NCBI GenBank assembly: GCA_024636445.1
Contig: JAGXHE010000035.1
Span: forward strand, 1 to 37,340
DNA length: 37,340 bases
Reading direction: 5' to 3'
DNA from: Sulfitobacter sp.
GTDB taxonomy: Bacteria; Pseudomonadota; Alphaproteobacteria; Rhodobacterales; Rhodobacteraceae
Each line of letters starts with the position of its first letter. The stretch's first letter is position 1. Under the pieces are notes generated by a model. That model worked only from the letters and a program-made list of their open reading frames with translations, did no database searches and was not told where the DNA came from. Made by a program: the position numbers and the translations under genes. Shown here piece by piece: positions 6,371 through 14,125 of the stretch.

Positions 6371-6924
6371 GCGATTCAAATCCGAGAGACGAGCTGGTAG
6401 ATCATCTACCCGCACTGAGGGCGTTCGCCCTGAGTTTGACGCGCAACGGTGCCGTGGCTGACGACATGGTGCAAGACACCGTCGTCAAGGCCTGGACAAA
6501 TATCGAGAAATTTCAAGAAGGTACCAACATGCGTGCCTGGTTGTTCACCATCCTGCGCAATACCTACTATTCCAGCCGCCGCAAGGTGAAGCGCGAAGTG
6601 GCGGACGTGGACGGTATCCACACAGGCAATATGGCCGAGAAGCCGGCCCACGATGGCCGCTTGCAAATGAACGATTTTCGCAAGGCGTTTGCGCAGCTTC
6701 CCGACGAGCAACGCGAGACACTTGTGCTTGTGGGCGCATCCGGTTTTTCCTACGAAGAGGCAGCCGAGATGTGCGGCGTCGCCGTGGGCACGATCAAAAG
6801 CCGTGCCAATCGCGGGCGCAAACGTCTGGCAGAACTGATGCATCTGGACGACGAGGATTCCATGTTAATGACCGATAGCGCAACTGTCGCTGTGGTGGCG
6901 GCAAACGGCTCCTCCGCATTCTGA
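6367..6924 (+). CDS. ecfG: EcfG-type ECF sigma factor (general stress response)
   Basis: A 185-residue ECF sigma factor of the EcfG (ECF15) group. Region 2 spans about residues 15-75 with ADDMVQDTVVKAW and MRAWLFTILRNTYYSSRRK, contacting core polymerase and the -10 element. Region 4 spans about 103-158, with LPDEQRETLVLVGASGFSYE and the helix-turn-helix VAVGTIKSRANRGRKRL that reads the GGAAC -35. An Ala/Val-rich tail after residue 165 is not part of either domain. Starts inside the nepR stop (ATGA) and ends in TGATG with the histidine kinase start, so all three are coupled. Expected targets in this window are its own operon, phyR, the FNT and DUF2254 genes and the small membrane protein at 8841, each with a GGAAC-N17-GTT-like site. 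Confidence 0.95.
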   Translation: MSDSNPRDELVDHLPALRAFALSLTRNGAVADDMVQDTVVKAWTNIEKFQEGTNMRAWLFTILRNTYYSSRRKVKREVADVDGIHTGNMAEKPAHDGRLQMNDFRKAFAQLPDEQRETLVLVGASGFSYEEAAEMCGVAVGTIKSRANRGRKRLAELMHLDDEDSMLMTDSATVAVVAANGSSAF

Positions 6925-8660
6925 TGCCAGAGTCGGGCCGCGTCACCACGTTGTCCGGAAAATTATCCCGTGGCCTGAGGGTCCGGGTCGCGGCCTTTCT
7001 CGCATTGGCGCTGCTGCCCATCGGCGTGATGAGCGTATTGCAGACCCGCGACCTGTCCTACGAAGTCGACAACCGTTCGGAACTGGCGCTGCTGGCACTG
7101 ACCAACACCGCCGCGGTCTCCGAACGCCAGGTGTTCGAGCGCGCATTTGGCGCAGCACAGGCGTTGACCGCGGTGCTGCAGTTGATGCTGGTCGAGCCCG
7201 AACGCTGTGGGAATTATCTCACGCAGTACATTGAAGAAACCGGAAGCTATTCCTTTGTTGGATTTCTCAACCCCGACGGGGTGATGGTCTGTTCATCCGG
7301 CGGATCGAATTTCGACCTGAGCAGTTGGGCCGACCTGACCAAGCAATTCGATTCCCCACGCATGTGGATCGACCCCACCCGCAATATCAACCCCGAGAGC
7401 GGCGCAGCCATTGACGTGCTTTTTCCCTCTTATCAGGATGGGATATTTCGTGGCTATATCGCGATGTCGCTGCCCCGCTCCGAGATGGGCGTGCCTTGGT
7501 TGCCATCCAATACCCGCCGCCCGCTTAGTCTCACGACGTTTAATGATCAGGGCGATGTTCTGACGACGGTTTCCTCGACGCCGGATCAGACCATTTACAT
7601 GCCGCGAAACTTCCAGTTCGAGCGTTTGAACGACAACTGGACACAGACCTTTGTCGCAAAGAATCAATTTGGACAGGAACAGGCCTTTGCTGTGGTGCCG
7701 GTGGTGCCGGGACTGGTCTATGCGCTGGCCGCCTGGCCGGTGGAATACCGCAAAGCTGCGATTGGGCGATTGTCGGGTGCGCCGATGTTGTTCCCCCTGT
7801 TGATGTTCGTGGCCAGCCTTGCGGTGGCCTATTTTGCCGTTGACCGGCTGGTCGTGCGTCACGTCAAGAAACTACGCAACAAGGTTCAGGCGTTTTCTCG
7901 TACCCGCCGTTTGCCCACCACATCCGACCAGCTTTCGCTTTCGGCGGAACTGCAGGACCTAGAAGATGCCTTGGCCGAGATGGCCTTTCACCTGCTTGAC
8001 GACGAAGCGCAGATGGAAGACGCCCTGCGTGAAAAGAACGTCCTGTTGAAGGAAGTGCACCACCGGGTTCGCAACAACCTTCAGCTGATCTCGTCGATCA
8101 TGAACATGCAGATCCGCAAGGCGGCCGAACCCGAAACCCGCGATATCCTGCGCCGTCTTCAGGAACGGGTGATGAGTTTGTCCTCCGTCCACAAGAGCCT
8201 CTACCAGACCGAAAACCTGAGCCGTACGAACGCAGGTATCCTGCTGCCCGACCTGTTTGAACGGCTGGTCGCGGGCAGCCACCTCTCCGATCTGAACTAC
8301 ACGCATGACTTCGACGAAGTGGTGCTGTTTCCCGATCAGGCGGTGCCGCTGACCTTGCTTGCATCCGAACTGGGCACCAACGCCCTGAAATTCATGGGCG
8401 CGCCCGACGGCGAAACACCGCATCTTTTCGTATCGCTCAAGCAACTGGATGCAGGGACCGCCCGTTTGATCTGCGAAAACTCGGTCGGCACGAACATCAA
8501 GGACATCGAAACCAACGAAGCCGGTTTGGGCGCGCAGTTGATCCGGGCCTTCGCTACGCAGCTGAACGGCAGGGTCGAAACCACTTCGACGGACGATCTG
8601 TACCGCACCGAGGTCACTTTCGACGTCGAAGATATCTTCCACGAGCCCGCTGATCACTGA
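6924..8660 (+). CDS. Membrane HisKA_2-type sensor histidine kinase, probable PhyR kinase
   Basis: A 578-residue sensor kinase. A membrane segment at about residues 22-38 (VAAFLALALLPIGVMSVL) and another at about 288-308 (FPLLMFVASLAVAYF) enclose a roughly 245-residue periplasmic domain that resembles a Cache-type sensor, although I cannot name it securely. After a HAMP-like linker comes the HisKA_2 dimerisation motif KEVHHRVRNNLQLISSI, with the phosphoacceptor being one of His379/His380. The ATPase domain follows, with the N-box ELGTNALKF and G-box GLGAQLIRAFATQLNGRVE. This kinase class is known to phosphorylate PhyR in other alphaproteobacteria. Its TGATG coupling to ecfG and lack of its own regulator make PhyR the obvious partner. 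The periplasmic signal is unknown. Confidence 0.9.
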   Translation: MPESGRVTTLSGKLSRGLRVRVAAFLALALLPIGVMSVLQTRDLSYEVDNRSELALLALTNTAAVSERQVFERAFGAAQALTAVLQLMLVEPERCGNYLTQYIEETGSYSFVGFLNPDGVMVCSSGGSNFDLSSWADLTKQFDSPRMWIDPTRNINPESGAAIDVLFPSYQDGIFRGYIAMSLPRSEMGVPWLPSNTRRPLSLTTFNDQGDVLTTVSSTPDQTIYMPRNFQFERLNDNWTQTFVAKNQFGQEQAFAVVPVVPGLVYALAAWPVEYRKAAIGRLSGAPMLFPLLMFVASLAVAYFAVDRLVVRHVKKLRNKVQAFSRTRRLPTTSDQLSLSAELQDLEDALAEMAFHLLDDEAQMEDALREKNVLLKEVHHRVRNNLQLISSIMNMQIRKAAEPETRDILRRLQERVMSLSSVHKSLYQTENLSRTNAGILLPDLFERLVAGSHLSDLNYTHDFDEVVLFPDQAVPLTLLASELGTNALKFMGAPDGETPHLFVSLKQLDAGTARLICENSVGTNIKDIETNEAGLGAQLIRAFATQLNGRVETTSTDDLYRTEVTFDVEDIFHEPADH

Positions 8661-8675
8661 CCACTGGCGGTACTG

Positions 8676-8692
8676 CCGCAATCTGCCTGCGG
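8676..8692 (+). terminator. Weak hairpin after the kinase gene
   Basis: CCGCA (8676-8680) and TGCGG (8688-8692) form a 5-bp stem followed by TTT. The position 15 bases after the kinase stop suits a terminator of the nepR-ecfG-kinase operon, but the stem is short. Confidence 0.35.
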
Positions 8693-8779
8693 TTTCCCAA
8701 GCTCTGGTCCGAACCTGCAATCAGACTGGTGCGCTAACGCAACTGTGATGGCGTGGATTAAATTCATTGTTCGAATTAT

Positions 8780-8805
8780 GGAACCTTGCCCAACACTCGG
8801 TGTTG
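8780..8805 (+). promoter_or_regulatory. EcfG-type promoter of the small membrane protein gene
   Basis: GGAAC (8780-8784), 17 bases, GTTG (8802-8805) match the EcfG consensus with one deviation after GTT. A perfect inverted repeat CAACAC-tcg-GTGTTG (8791-8805) overlaps the -10 and might bind a second regulator. Start of the downstream gene is 35 bases away, giving a leader of about 28 bases with AGAGGA as ribosome site. Confidence 0.65.
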
Positions 8806-8840
8806 ATCCTCCGAGACACACTTAGACAGAGGAACAGAAC

Positions 8841-9005
8841 ATGAGTCTCGATATGCTTATTTTTGGGCTTCTTGCCCTCATCCTGGTCGCCGTTGTTATC
8901 TTCGCCACCACCGGCAAACGCAGCGGGCAACAACAATCGTCGGACTTTGATCCGGCCGAAAAATTCGCGCAAATTCGCGACAAGGGACGCAATAACTTTC
9001 GCTAG
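8841..9005 (+). CDS. 54-residue single-span membrane protein, predicted EcfG target
   Basis: A 54-codon gene running from ATG to TAG. The ribosome site AGAGGA lies 8 bases upstream. Residues about 5-23 form one strong membrane span (MLIFGLLALILVAVVIF). A hydrophilic, mostly charged tail follows (GKRSGQQQSSDFDPAEKF and DKGRNNFR), probably cytoplasmic given the following Lys-Arg. No family recognised. The clear EcfG-type promoter just upstream and its position directly behind the kinase gene argue that it is a real stress-response gene rather than a chance reading frame. Possible roles include membrane stress protection or modulation of the adjacent sensor kinase; neither is supported by a motif. 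It is followed by a long inverted repeat. Confidence 0.7.
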   Translation: MSLDMLIFGLLALILVAVVIFATTGKRSGQQQSSDFDPAEKFAQIRDKGRNNFR

Positions 9006-9024
9006 TCGCGGAAAATGCAGCCCC

Positions 9025-9112
9025 GTTTTTACGCGTACTGCTTTCTTGGTAATGTCGGGACAGGTCCTTTTACTGGACCCGGTATGATCAAGAAAGCAGT
9101 ACGTGTTTTTAC
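9025..9112. repeat. 15-bp inverted repeat inside 8-bp direct repeats (terminator or miniature element)
   Basis: CGTACTGCTTTCTTG (9034-9048) is exactly complementary to CAAGAAAGCAGTACG (9089-9103). Between them GGTCC (9063-9067) and GGACC (9075-9079) form an inner hairpin. The whole is bounded by identical octamers GTTTTTAC at 9025-9032 and 9105-9112, like a target-site duplication around a 72-bp element. The T5 run directly after the right arm also suits an intrinsic terminator for the small membrane protein gene. I see no second copy in the window. Confidence 0.65.
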
Positions 9113-9153
9113 CATGCTGAATTGTCGAGCTGTCACCGTGCAGCGGTCAGGTG

Positions 9154-10986
9154 CTATTCCGCCGCTTCGGTCCGAAGAAAGCCGCCGGACTGAAGATGCC
9201 AATACTGAGCGTAAAGCCCGCCCTGTTTCAGTAAGCCGTCGTGGCTGCCATCCTCGACGATCCGGCCCTGATCCATCACGATGATCCGGTCCATTTCAGT
9301 CAGCGTCGACAAACGGTGAGCGATGGCCAGAACCGTCTTGCCCTCCATCACGCGGTCCAGCGCGGATTGGATCGCGGCCTCGACCTCACTGTCGAGCGCG
9401 CTGGTCGCTTCGTCCAGGATCAGGATCGGTGCGTTTTTCAAGATGGCGCGGGCCAAGGCGATCCGCTGCCGCTGACCACCCGACAGTTTCACCCCGCGCT
9501 CGCCCAGATGGGCGTCATATCCGGTACGCTTCTTGTGGTCTTCGAGATCAAGGATGAATGTATGTGCCTCGGCCTCGCGGGCGGCCTGAAACACCTCTTC
9601 GTCGGTTGCTTCGGGACGACCATAGCGAATGTTGTCCATCGCCGAACGGTTGAACATCGCGGTTTCCTGCGTGACCATGCTGATACTGCGACGCAGGCTT
9701 TCTTGGGTGACGGTGCTGGTATCGGTGCCGTCGATGCTGATCGTGCCGCCCTCGGTCTCGTATAGACGCAGCAGCAATGCCACCAGCGTCGATTTGCCTG
9801 CACCAGACGCGCCGACGATACCGACCTTTTGCCCCGGTTCGATGGTCAGGTTCACATCCATGATCCCGCCGACATCGCGCCCGTAGGCAAAGTTCAGATT
9901 GTTCAGAACGATACCGCCCTGCTGCACATCCAGATCAACCGCGTCGGGATTGTTTTCCGTACGGTTGCGTGGGGTCAGCGTGTTGATGCCGTCCTCGATC
10001 TCGCCGACGCTGGAATAGATCGCCATCAGCGTGAAGCTGACCCAACCCGTCATCTGCGCAATCCTGATGGCCACGGCACCTGCCGCCACGATATCGCCCT
10101 GCGTCGCGACACCTTGCCTCCACAGGATCAGCGTCCAGCCCAGCAGGATCACCGGCAATAGCCCTGCCAGCGTCATCAGGCAGAACCGAAACCCCGCAGC
10201 CAGATAGCCAAAGTCGAGCGCCGTGCGGCGAAAGTTGCCCATCGCACCCAGCGCCGCGCGGTCTTCGTGGTCGTCGTGGGCGAACAGCTTTACCGTCTTG
10301 ATGTTGGTGATGGTGTCGACGATCTGCCCCGACACCATTGCCCGCGCACCCGCACGCGCCGCCGATCGCGCCCGGATGCGCGGCAGAAACCAGCGGATCA
10401 TCAGGAAATAGGCCATCAGCCAGACCATGAAGCCCAAACCGATTTTCCAATCAATCGCGACCAGCAGCAGGACCGACCCCGCCAGCGACGCCAGCGCGAA
10501 GGCGACGACGTTGATCATCTCGACGACCACATCGGTCACCGCGCGCGCGGTCTGCATCTGCTTTTGCGCAATTCGCCCCGCGAAATCGTTGTCGAAGAAC
10601 CGCACCGACTGCCCAAGCGTCCAGCGGTGCAGGCGTGACAGCACCAGCGGGTTCAGGTTCGGCTGAACGATGATCGCGTTTGCCGACGACGACAGCCCAA
10701 ACAGCAAGGGCCGCGCGATCAGAAAGAACGCAATCGCCCCAAGGATCAGCGCAAGGTTACCGCCCGAAAAAAATCCCTCTGGCCCCAATGCGCTGCTGGC
10801 GTCGATCACCTTGCCCAAGATCCACGCGGTCCCGGCCTCGACCGCGCCAGCCGCCGCCGAGAAGAACGCCGCCATCCACAACGCAGGCCACGCCCCCGAC
10901 AACGCCCAGCGCATGAACGCGTTCAGCGTGCGCGGCGGCGGGCCATCGGCGGGCCGAAAGGCGTGGATCCATTTTGCGATGTTCAT
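9154..10986 (-). CDS. ABC exporter half-transporter (membrane-ATPase fusion), second of pair
   Basis: A 610-residue ABC exporter half-molecule. The N-terminal transmembrane domain (about residues 1-330) has the type IV exporter arrangement, with segments such as AWPALWMAAFFSAAAGAV and ALILGAIAFFLIARPLLF. The ATPase domain begins near 355: Walker A GASGAGKST at about 392-400, Q-loop MVTQETAMF, signature LSGGQRQRIALAR, Walker B ILILDEATSALD with the catalytic Glu, and switch His in AIAHRLSTL. All catalytic residues are intact. Its ATG overlaps the stop of the preceding, similar gene as ATGA. Two intact but different half-transporters translated together suggest a heterodimer. Substrate is unknown; such proteins export lipids, drugs or peptides. 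Confidence 0.9.
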   Translation of the reverse strand: MNIAKWIHAFRPADGPPPRTLNAFMRWALSGAWPALWMAAFFSAAAGAVEAGTAWILGKVIDASSALGPEGFFSGGNLALILGAIAFFLIARPLLFGLSSSANAIIVQPNLNPLVLSRLHRWTLGQSVRFFDNDFAGRIAQKQMQTARAVTDVVVEMINVVAFALASLAGSVLLLVAIDWKIGLGFMVWLMAYFLMIRWFLPRIRARSAARAGARAMVSGQIVDTITNIKTVKLFAHDDHEDRAALGAMGNFRRTALDFGYLAAGFRFCLMTLAGLLPVILLGWTLILWRQGVATQGDIVAAGAVAIRIAQMTGWVSFTLMAIYSSVGEIEDGINTLTPRNRTENNPDAVDLDVQQGGIVLNNLNFAYGRDVGGIMDVNLTIEPGQKVGIVGASGAGKSTLVALLLRLYETEGGTISIDGTDTSTVTQESLRRSISMVTQETAMFNRSAMDNIRYGRPEATDEEVFQAAREAEAHTFILDLEDHKKRTGYDAHLGERGVKLSGGQRQRIALARAILKNAPILILDEATSALDSEVEAAIQSALDRVMEGKTVLAIAHRLSTLTEMDRIIVMDQGRIVEDGSHDGLLKQGGLYAQYWHLQSGGFLRTEAAE

Positions 10987-12821
10987 ATAGCCGCCTCGGG
11001 GTTCAGAAATCCGCCCGATTGCCGGGCCCAGAACTCGCTATATAGGCCGCCTTGGGCCAAAAGCGCGTCATGGCTGCCATCTTCGATGATCTTGCCGCCG
11101 TCCAGCACCAGAATGCGGTCCATTTCGGCGATGGTCGACAGACGGTGGGCAATGGCGATCACGGTCTTGCCCTCCATCATCTTGTAAAGCGTCGTCTGGA
11201 TCGCCTCCTCGACTTCGCTGTCGAGCGCACTTGTGGCCTCGTCCAGCACGAGGATTGGCGCGTTTTTCAGGATCACCCGCGCCAACGTCACCCGCTGACG
11301 TTGTCCGCCCGACAGCTTTACACCGCGTTCGCCCACCTGCGCGTCATAGCCCACATTGCCGATGGGATCGGTCAGCGTGGTGATGAAATCATGCGCCTCG
11401 GCCTGCTTGGCGGCGGCGATCATCTCGGCCTCGGACGCATCGGGCCTTCCGTACAGGATGTTCTCGCGCACCGACCGATGCAACAGGCTGCTTTCCTGCT
11501 GCACCATGCCGACGTTCAGCCGCAAACTGTCCTGCGTCACTTGAGTGATGTCCTGGCCGTCAATCTCGATCACACCACTTTCGGGGTCGTAGAAACGCAA
11601 CAGCAGCTTCACCAAGGTGGACTTGCCTGCACCCGAGCGCCCGATAAGACCGACCTTTTCACCGGGGCGTATCGTCAGGTCCAGCGCCTCGAGCCCGCCG
11701 CTGTCGCGTCCGTAATGGTGCGTCAGCGCCTTCAGCTCGATCCGCCCGTCGGTCAGACGCAGCGGCTTGGCGTCCGGCACATCCACCAGAGTGATCGGTT
11801 GGGCAATCGTCTCCATTCCTTCGGCGACGACGCCAAGTTCGCGGAAAAACGTGGTCAGAGCCCACATGATCCAGCCGGTCATCGCGTTAAGCCGCAGTGC
11901 CAGCGCCGTCGCTGCAGCCACGGCCCCGACAGACGCCTCGCCCTGCACCCACAATGCAATCGCCCAGCCAACGACGCCGACGATCAGCAGGCCGTTCAGC
12001 ACCACCAGCGAGAAATCCATTGTGGTGTAGATGCGCATTTCGGTCTGGAACGTCTTGCGGGTGTTCTCGATCGCTTCCTTGGCATAGGCCAGTTCGCTGT
12101 CGTGGTGCGCGAACATCTTGACCGAATGGATGTTGGTATAGGCATCGACCACCCGGCCCGTGACCGTGCTGCGCGCATCCGATGCCGCCTTGGACGCAGG
12201 GCCGACACGTTTGGTCGTCCAGACGATCAGCATGCCGTAGAGCACCATCCAGATCAGCAGCGGCAACAGCAGCCGCACGTCGGAGGTGGACAGCAGGATC
12301 GCGGCACCGATCATATAGGCCAGCGAATAGGAGATCGCGTCGAACACCTGAAACACCACATCACCGGCGGCGGGCGGTGTCTGCATGATGCGGTTGGCGA
12401 TGCGTCCCGCAAAGTCGTTCTCGAACCAGCCGACAGACTGGCGCAAAACGTGTTTATGCGACCGCCAGCGGATCAAGGTGCCAAAGTTGGTGATGATCGT
12501 GTTGTTCAGCAGCATCACGTCGAGCAACTGGATCAATGGGCGCAATGTCAGGATAAATATCCCGACCACGATCAATTCGACTTTGTGGGTTGCCCAGACT
12601 TCTGCGGGCGCGCCCTGGAGCAGATCGACGACCCGCCCCATATAATAGATCAATCCGATCTCGATTGCAGCGATCACGATCGACAGAATGCCCGCCGCGA
12701 CAAACACCGCCTTGAACGGTTCGGCATAGGCGCGCATGAACGGCCACAACCGCGTGGGGGGTGTGTTGGTTTCGACAAATGGCACGTAGGGATCGACGAG
12801 GTTTTCGAAGTATTTGAACAT
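10983..12821 (-). CDS. ABC exporter half-transporter (membrane-ATPase fusion), first of pair
   Basis: A 612-residue ABC exporter half-molecule paralogous to the downstream gene. Membrane segments include AVFVAAGILSIVIAAIEIGL and LIVVGIFILTLRPLIQLLDV in the first half. The ATPase domain holds Walker A GRSGAGKST at about 394, Q-loop MVQQESSLLHRSV, signature LSGGQRQRVTLAR, Walker B ILVLDEATSALD and switch AIAHRLSTI, so it too should hydrolyse ATP. The ATG at 12821 has AGG 6 to 7 bases upstream. It lies 149 bases behind the tRNA nucleotidyltransferase gene, far enough for its own promoter, and that gap contains a tiny reading frame with a strong ribosome site. Coupled to the second half-transporter by ATGA. 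Substrate cannot be inferred. Confidence 0.9.
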   Translation of the reverse strand: MFKYFENLVDPYVPFVETNTPPTRLWPFMRAYAEPFKAVFVAAGILSIVIAAIEIGLIYYMGRVVDLLQGAPAEVWATHKVELIVVGIFILTLRPLIQLLDVMLLNNTIITNFGTLIRWRSHKHVLRQSVGWFENDFAGRIANRIMQTPPAAGDVVFQVFDAISYSLAYMIGAAILLSTSDVRLLLPLLIWMVLYGMLIVWTTKRVGPASKAASDARSTVTGRVVDAYTNIHSVKMFAHHDSELAYAKEAIENTRKTFQTEMRIYTTMDFSLVVLNGLLIVGVVGWAIALWVQGEASVGAVAAATALALRLNAMTGWIMWALTTFFRELGVVAEGMETIAQPITLVDVPDAKPLRLTDGRIELKALTHHYGRDSGGLEALDLTIRPGEKVGLIGRSGAGKSTLVKLLLRFYDPESGVIEIDGQDITQVTQDSLRLNVGMVQQESSLLHRSVRENILYGRPDASEAEMIAAAKQAEAHDFITTLTDPIGNVGYDAQVGERGVKLSGGQRQRVTLARVILKNAPILVLDEATSALDSEVEEAIQTTLYKMMEGKTVIAIAHRLSTIAEMDRILVLDGGKIIEDGSHDALLAQGGLYSEFWARQSGGFLNPEAAI

Positions 12822-12892
12822 GTGGGACCTGTTGGGAAGACGGAATTCAACTGTGGACTGCGCACGCTTGCAGCCCGTTCAACCAGCTGTGG

Positions 12893-12919
12893 TCAGGTAA
12901 ACCAAATCCCGCGGTACAT
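12893..12919 (-). other. Possible 8-codon leader peptide upstream of the ABC genes
   Basis: On the - strand, AGGAG (12932-12928) is followed after 8 bases by ATG and seven further codons, then TGA, giving MYRGIWFT. It lies about 70 bases before the first ABC gene start. The ribosome site is stronger than those of most genes here. It could be a regulatory leader peptide; it could equally be chance. Confidence 0.3.
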
Positions 12920-12970
12920 GTCGCACTCTCCTCGTGTCTGCATTCCAGATAGCGGTAAAGATCGGAAATG

Positions 12971-14125
12971 TCAGCCCAAAAGCTGCGCGCGGGTCAGGTT
13001 AAAGCCTGATGCGATCCAGCGCGCTTCGAGTTCTTTCAGCTTTGCGCCCAGTTCTGGTCCGTGCAGCGCAGGCATCAGATCACGGGCGGCGACGGGGAAT
13101 TTTGCACCGCCACCACGCGCAGCCGCCGCAGCATCGTCCATGTTTACAGGGGTTTCGAATAGGGCGCCGCGCAGGGCAATCACATCCAGCGCCGTGGTAC
13201 AGCCATGCCGATAGCCCAGTTCCGCAGCGCTGACTGCCTGCTCCGCCAAGGTGCGTAACAAATGTAATTTCCGGGCGTCCGCCTTGGACAAACGCAGCCG
13301 TTCGGCCACATCCTCGCCCCCAAGAACGGCCAAACGGCGCATCGGATCAGGTGACAGGTCAAGCATGGATTCGGCGTGGATCAACGGGGCCAGCCACCGC
13401 GACTGTGCACCGTTCAGCAGTTGGGGCAGCACGGCCACACGCTCCATCACCGCAACGGCTGGCGCGGGATCGGGGGCTGCCAGCAGCTTGATCATCTCGG
13501 ACCCGACGCGTTCGGCAGAAAGCTGCGCCAGACCGTCCAGGTGGTTGGCTATCGCCGCCAGCGCGTCCGCATCAAATCCGTGGTCAGGATTGGCATACCA
13601 TGCCGAGAACCGGAAAAACCGCAGGATGCGCAGATAATCCTCGCGGATACGCGCGGCGGCATCATCGATAAAGATCACGCGCCGCGCTTGCGTATCGGGC
13701 AAGCCGCCCAGCGGATCGACCAGCGTGCCGTCGGAGCGCGCATAAAGTGCGTTCATCGTGAAATCACGCCTGCGTGCATCCTCGATCACGTCGGTCGAAA
13801 ACGCGACGACGGCGCGGCGGCCATCAGTCGTGACATCGGTGCGAAAGGTGGTGACCTCGTAGGGTGCGCCCTCGATCACAATCGTCAGGGTGCCGTGGTC
13901 GATGCCCGTCGGGATCGTCCTGAACCCCGCCCTTTTACAGACTTTCTGGACCTGCTCGGGCCGGGCATCGGTGGCAATATCAATGTCGCTGGCATCCGCG
14001 CCCAGCACCGCATTGCGCACACAGCCCCCCACGAACAGCGCCTGAAACCCCGCAACCTCCAGCGCGCCACACAATGCCAGCGCCCCGGCGTCGTTCAGCC
14101 AAGGCACATCTGCGGGCAATCTCAT
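12971..14125 (-). CDS. CCA tRNA nucleotidyltransferase / poly(A) polymerase family (class II)
   Basis: A 384-residue class II nucleotidyltransferase that adds or repairs the 3' CCA of tRNA, or adds A tails. The palm carries GGCVRNAVLG followed by the catalytic acidic pair DIDIAT. Motif B (RRDFTMNALYA), DPLGGLPD, and the nucleotide-selecting EDYLRILRFFRF helix follow. The rest is a helical body-and-tail domain. CCA addition and poly(A) polymerase activity cannot be separated by eye; as the only such gene in view, tRNA repair is the safer guess. The ATG at 14125 overlaps the upstream NUDIX stop as ATGA; a start at 14143 is possible but less favoured. It is third in the hslO-NUDIX-CCA unit. Confidence 0.88.
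   Translation of the reverse strand: MRLPADVPWLNDAGALALCGALEVAGFQALFVGGCVRNAVLGADASDIDIATDARPEQVQKVCKRAGFRTIPTGIDHGTLTIVIEGAPYEVTTFRTDVTTDGRRAVVAFSTDVIEDARRRDFTMNALYARSDGTLVDPLGGLPDTQARRVIFIDDAAARIREDYLRILRFFRFSAWYANPDHGFDADALAAIANHLDGLAQLSAERVGSEMIKLLAAPDPAPAVAVMERVAVLPQLLNGAQSRWLAPLIHAESMLDLSPDPMRRLAVLGGEDVAERLRLSKADARKLHLLRTLAEQAVSAAELGYRHGCTTALDVIALRGALFETPVNMDDAAAAARGGGAKFPVAARDLMPALHGPELGAKLKELEARWIASGFNLTRAQLLG

Noticed and set aside
8661-8840. tRNA or other known RNA gene in the largest gene-free gap
   Set aside because: No cloverleaf, TTCGANTC-type T-loop or CCA end is visible; the gap is explained by a weak hairpin and an EcfG-type promoter.
11052-13214. 720-codon open frame on the + strand
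   Set aside because: It lies antisense to the ABC exporter and nucleotidyltransferase genes; composition is that of a reverse-strand shadow and no domain is recognisable.
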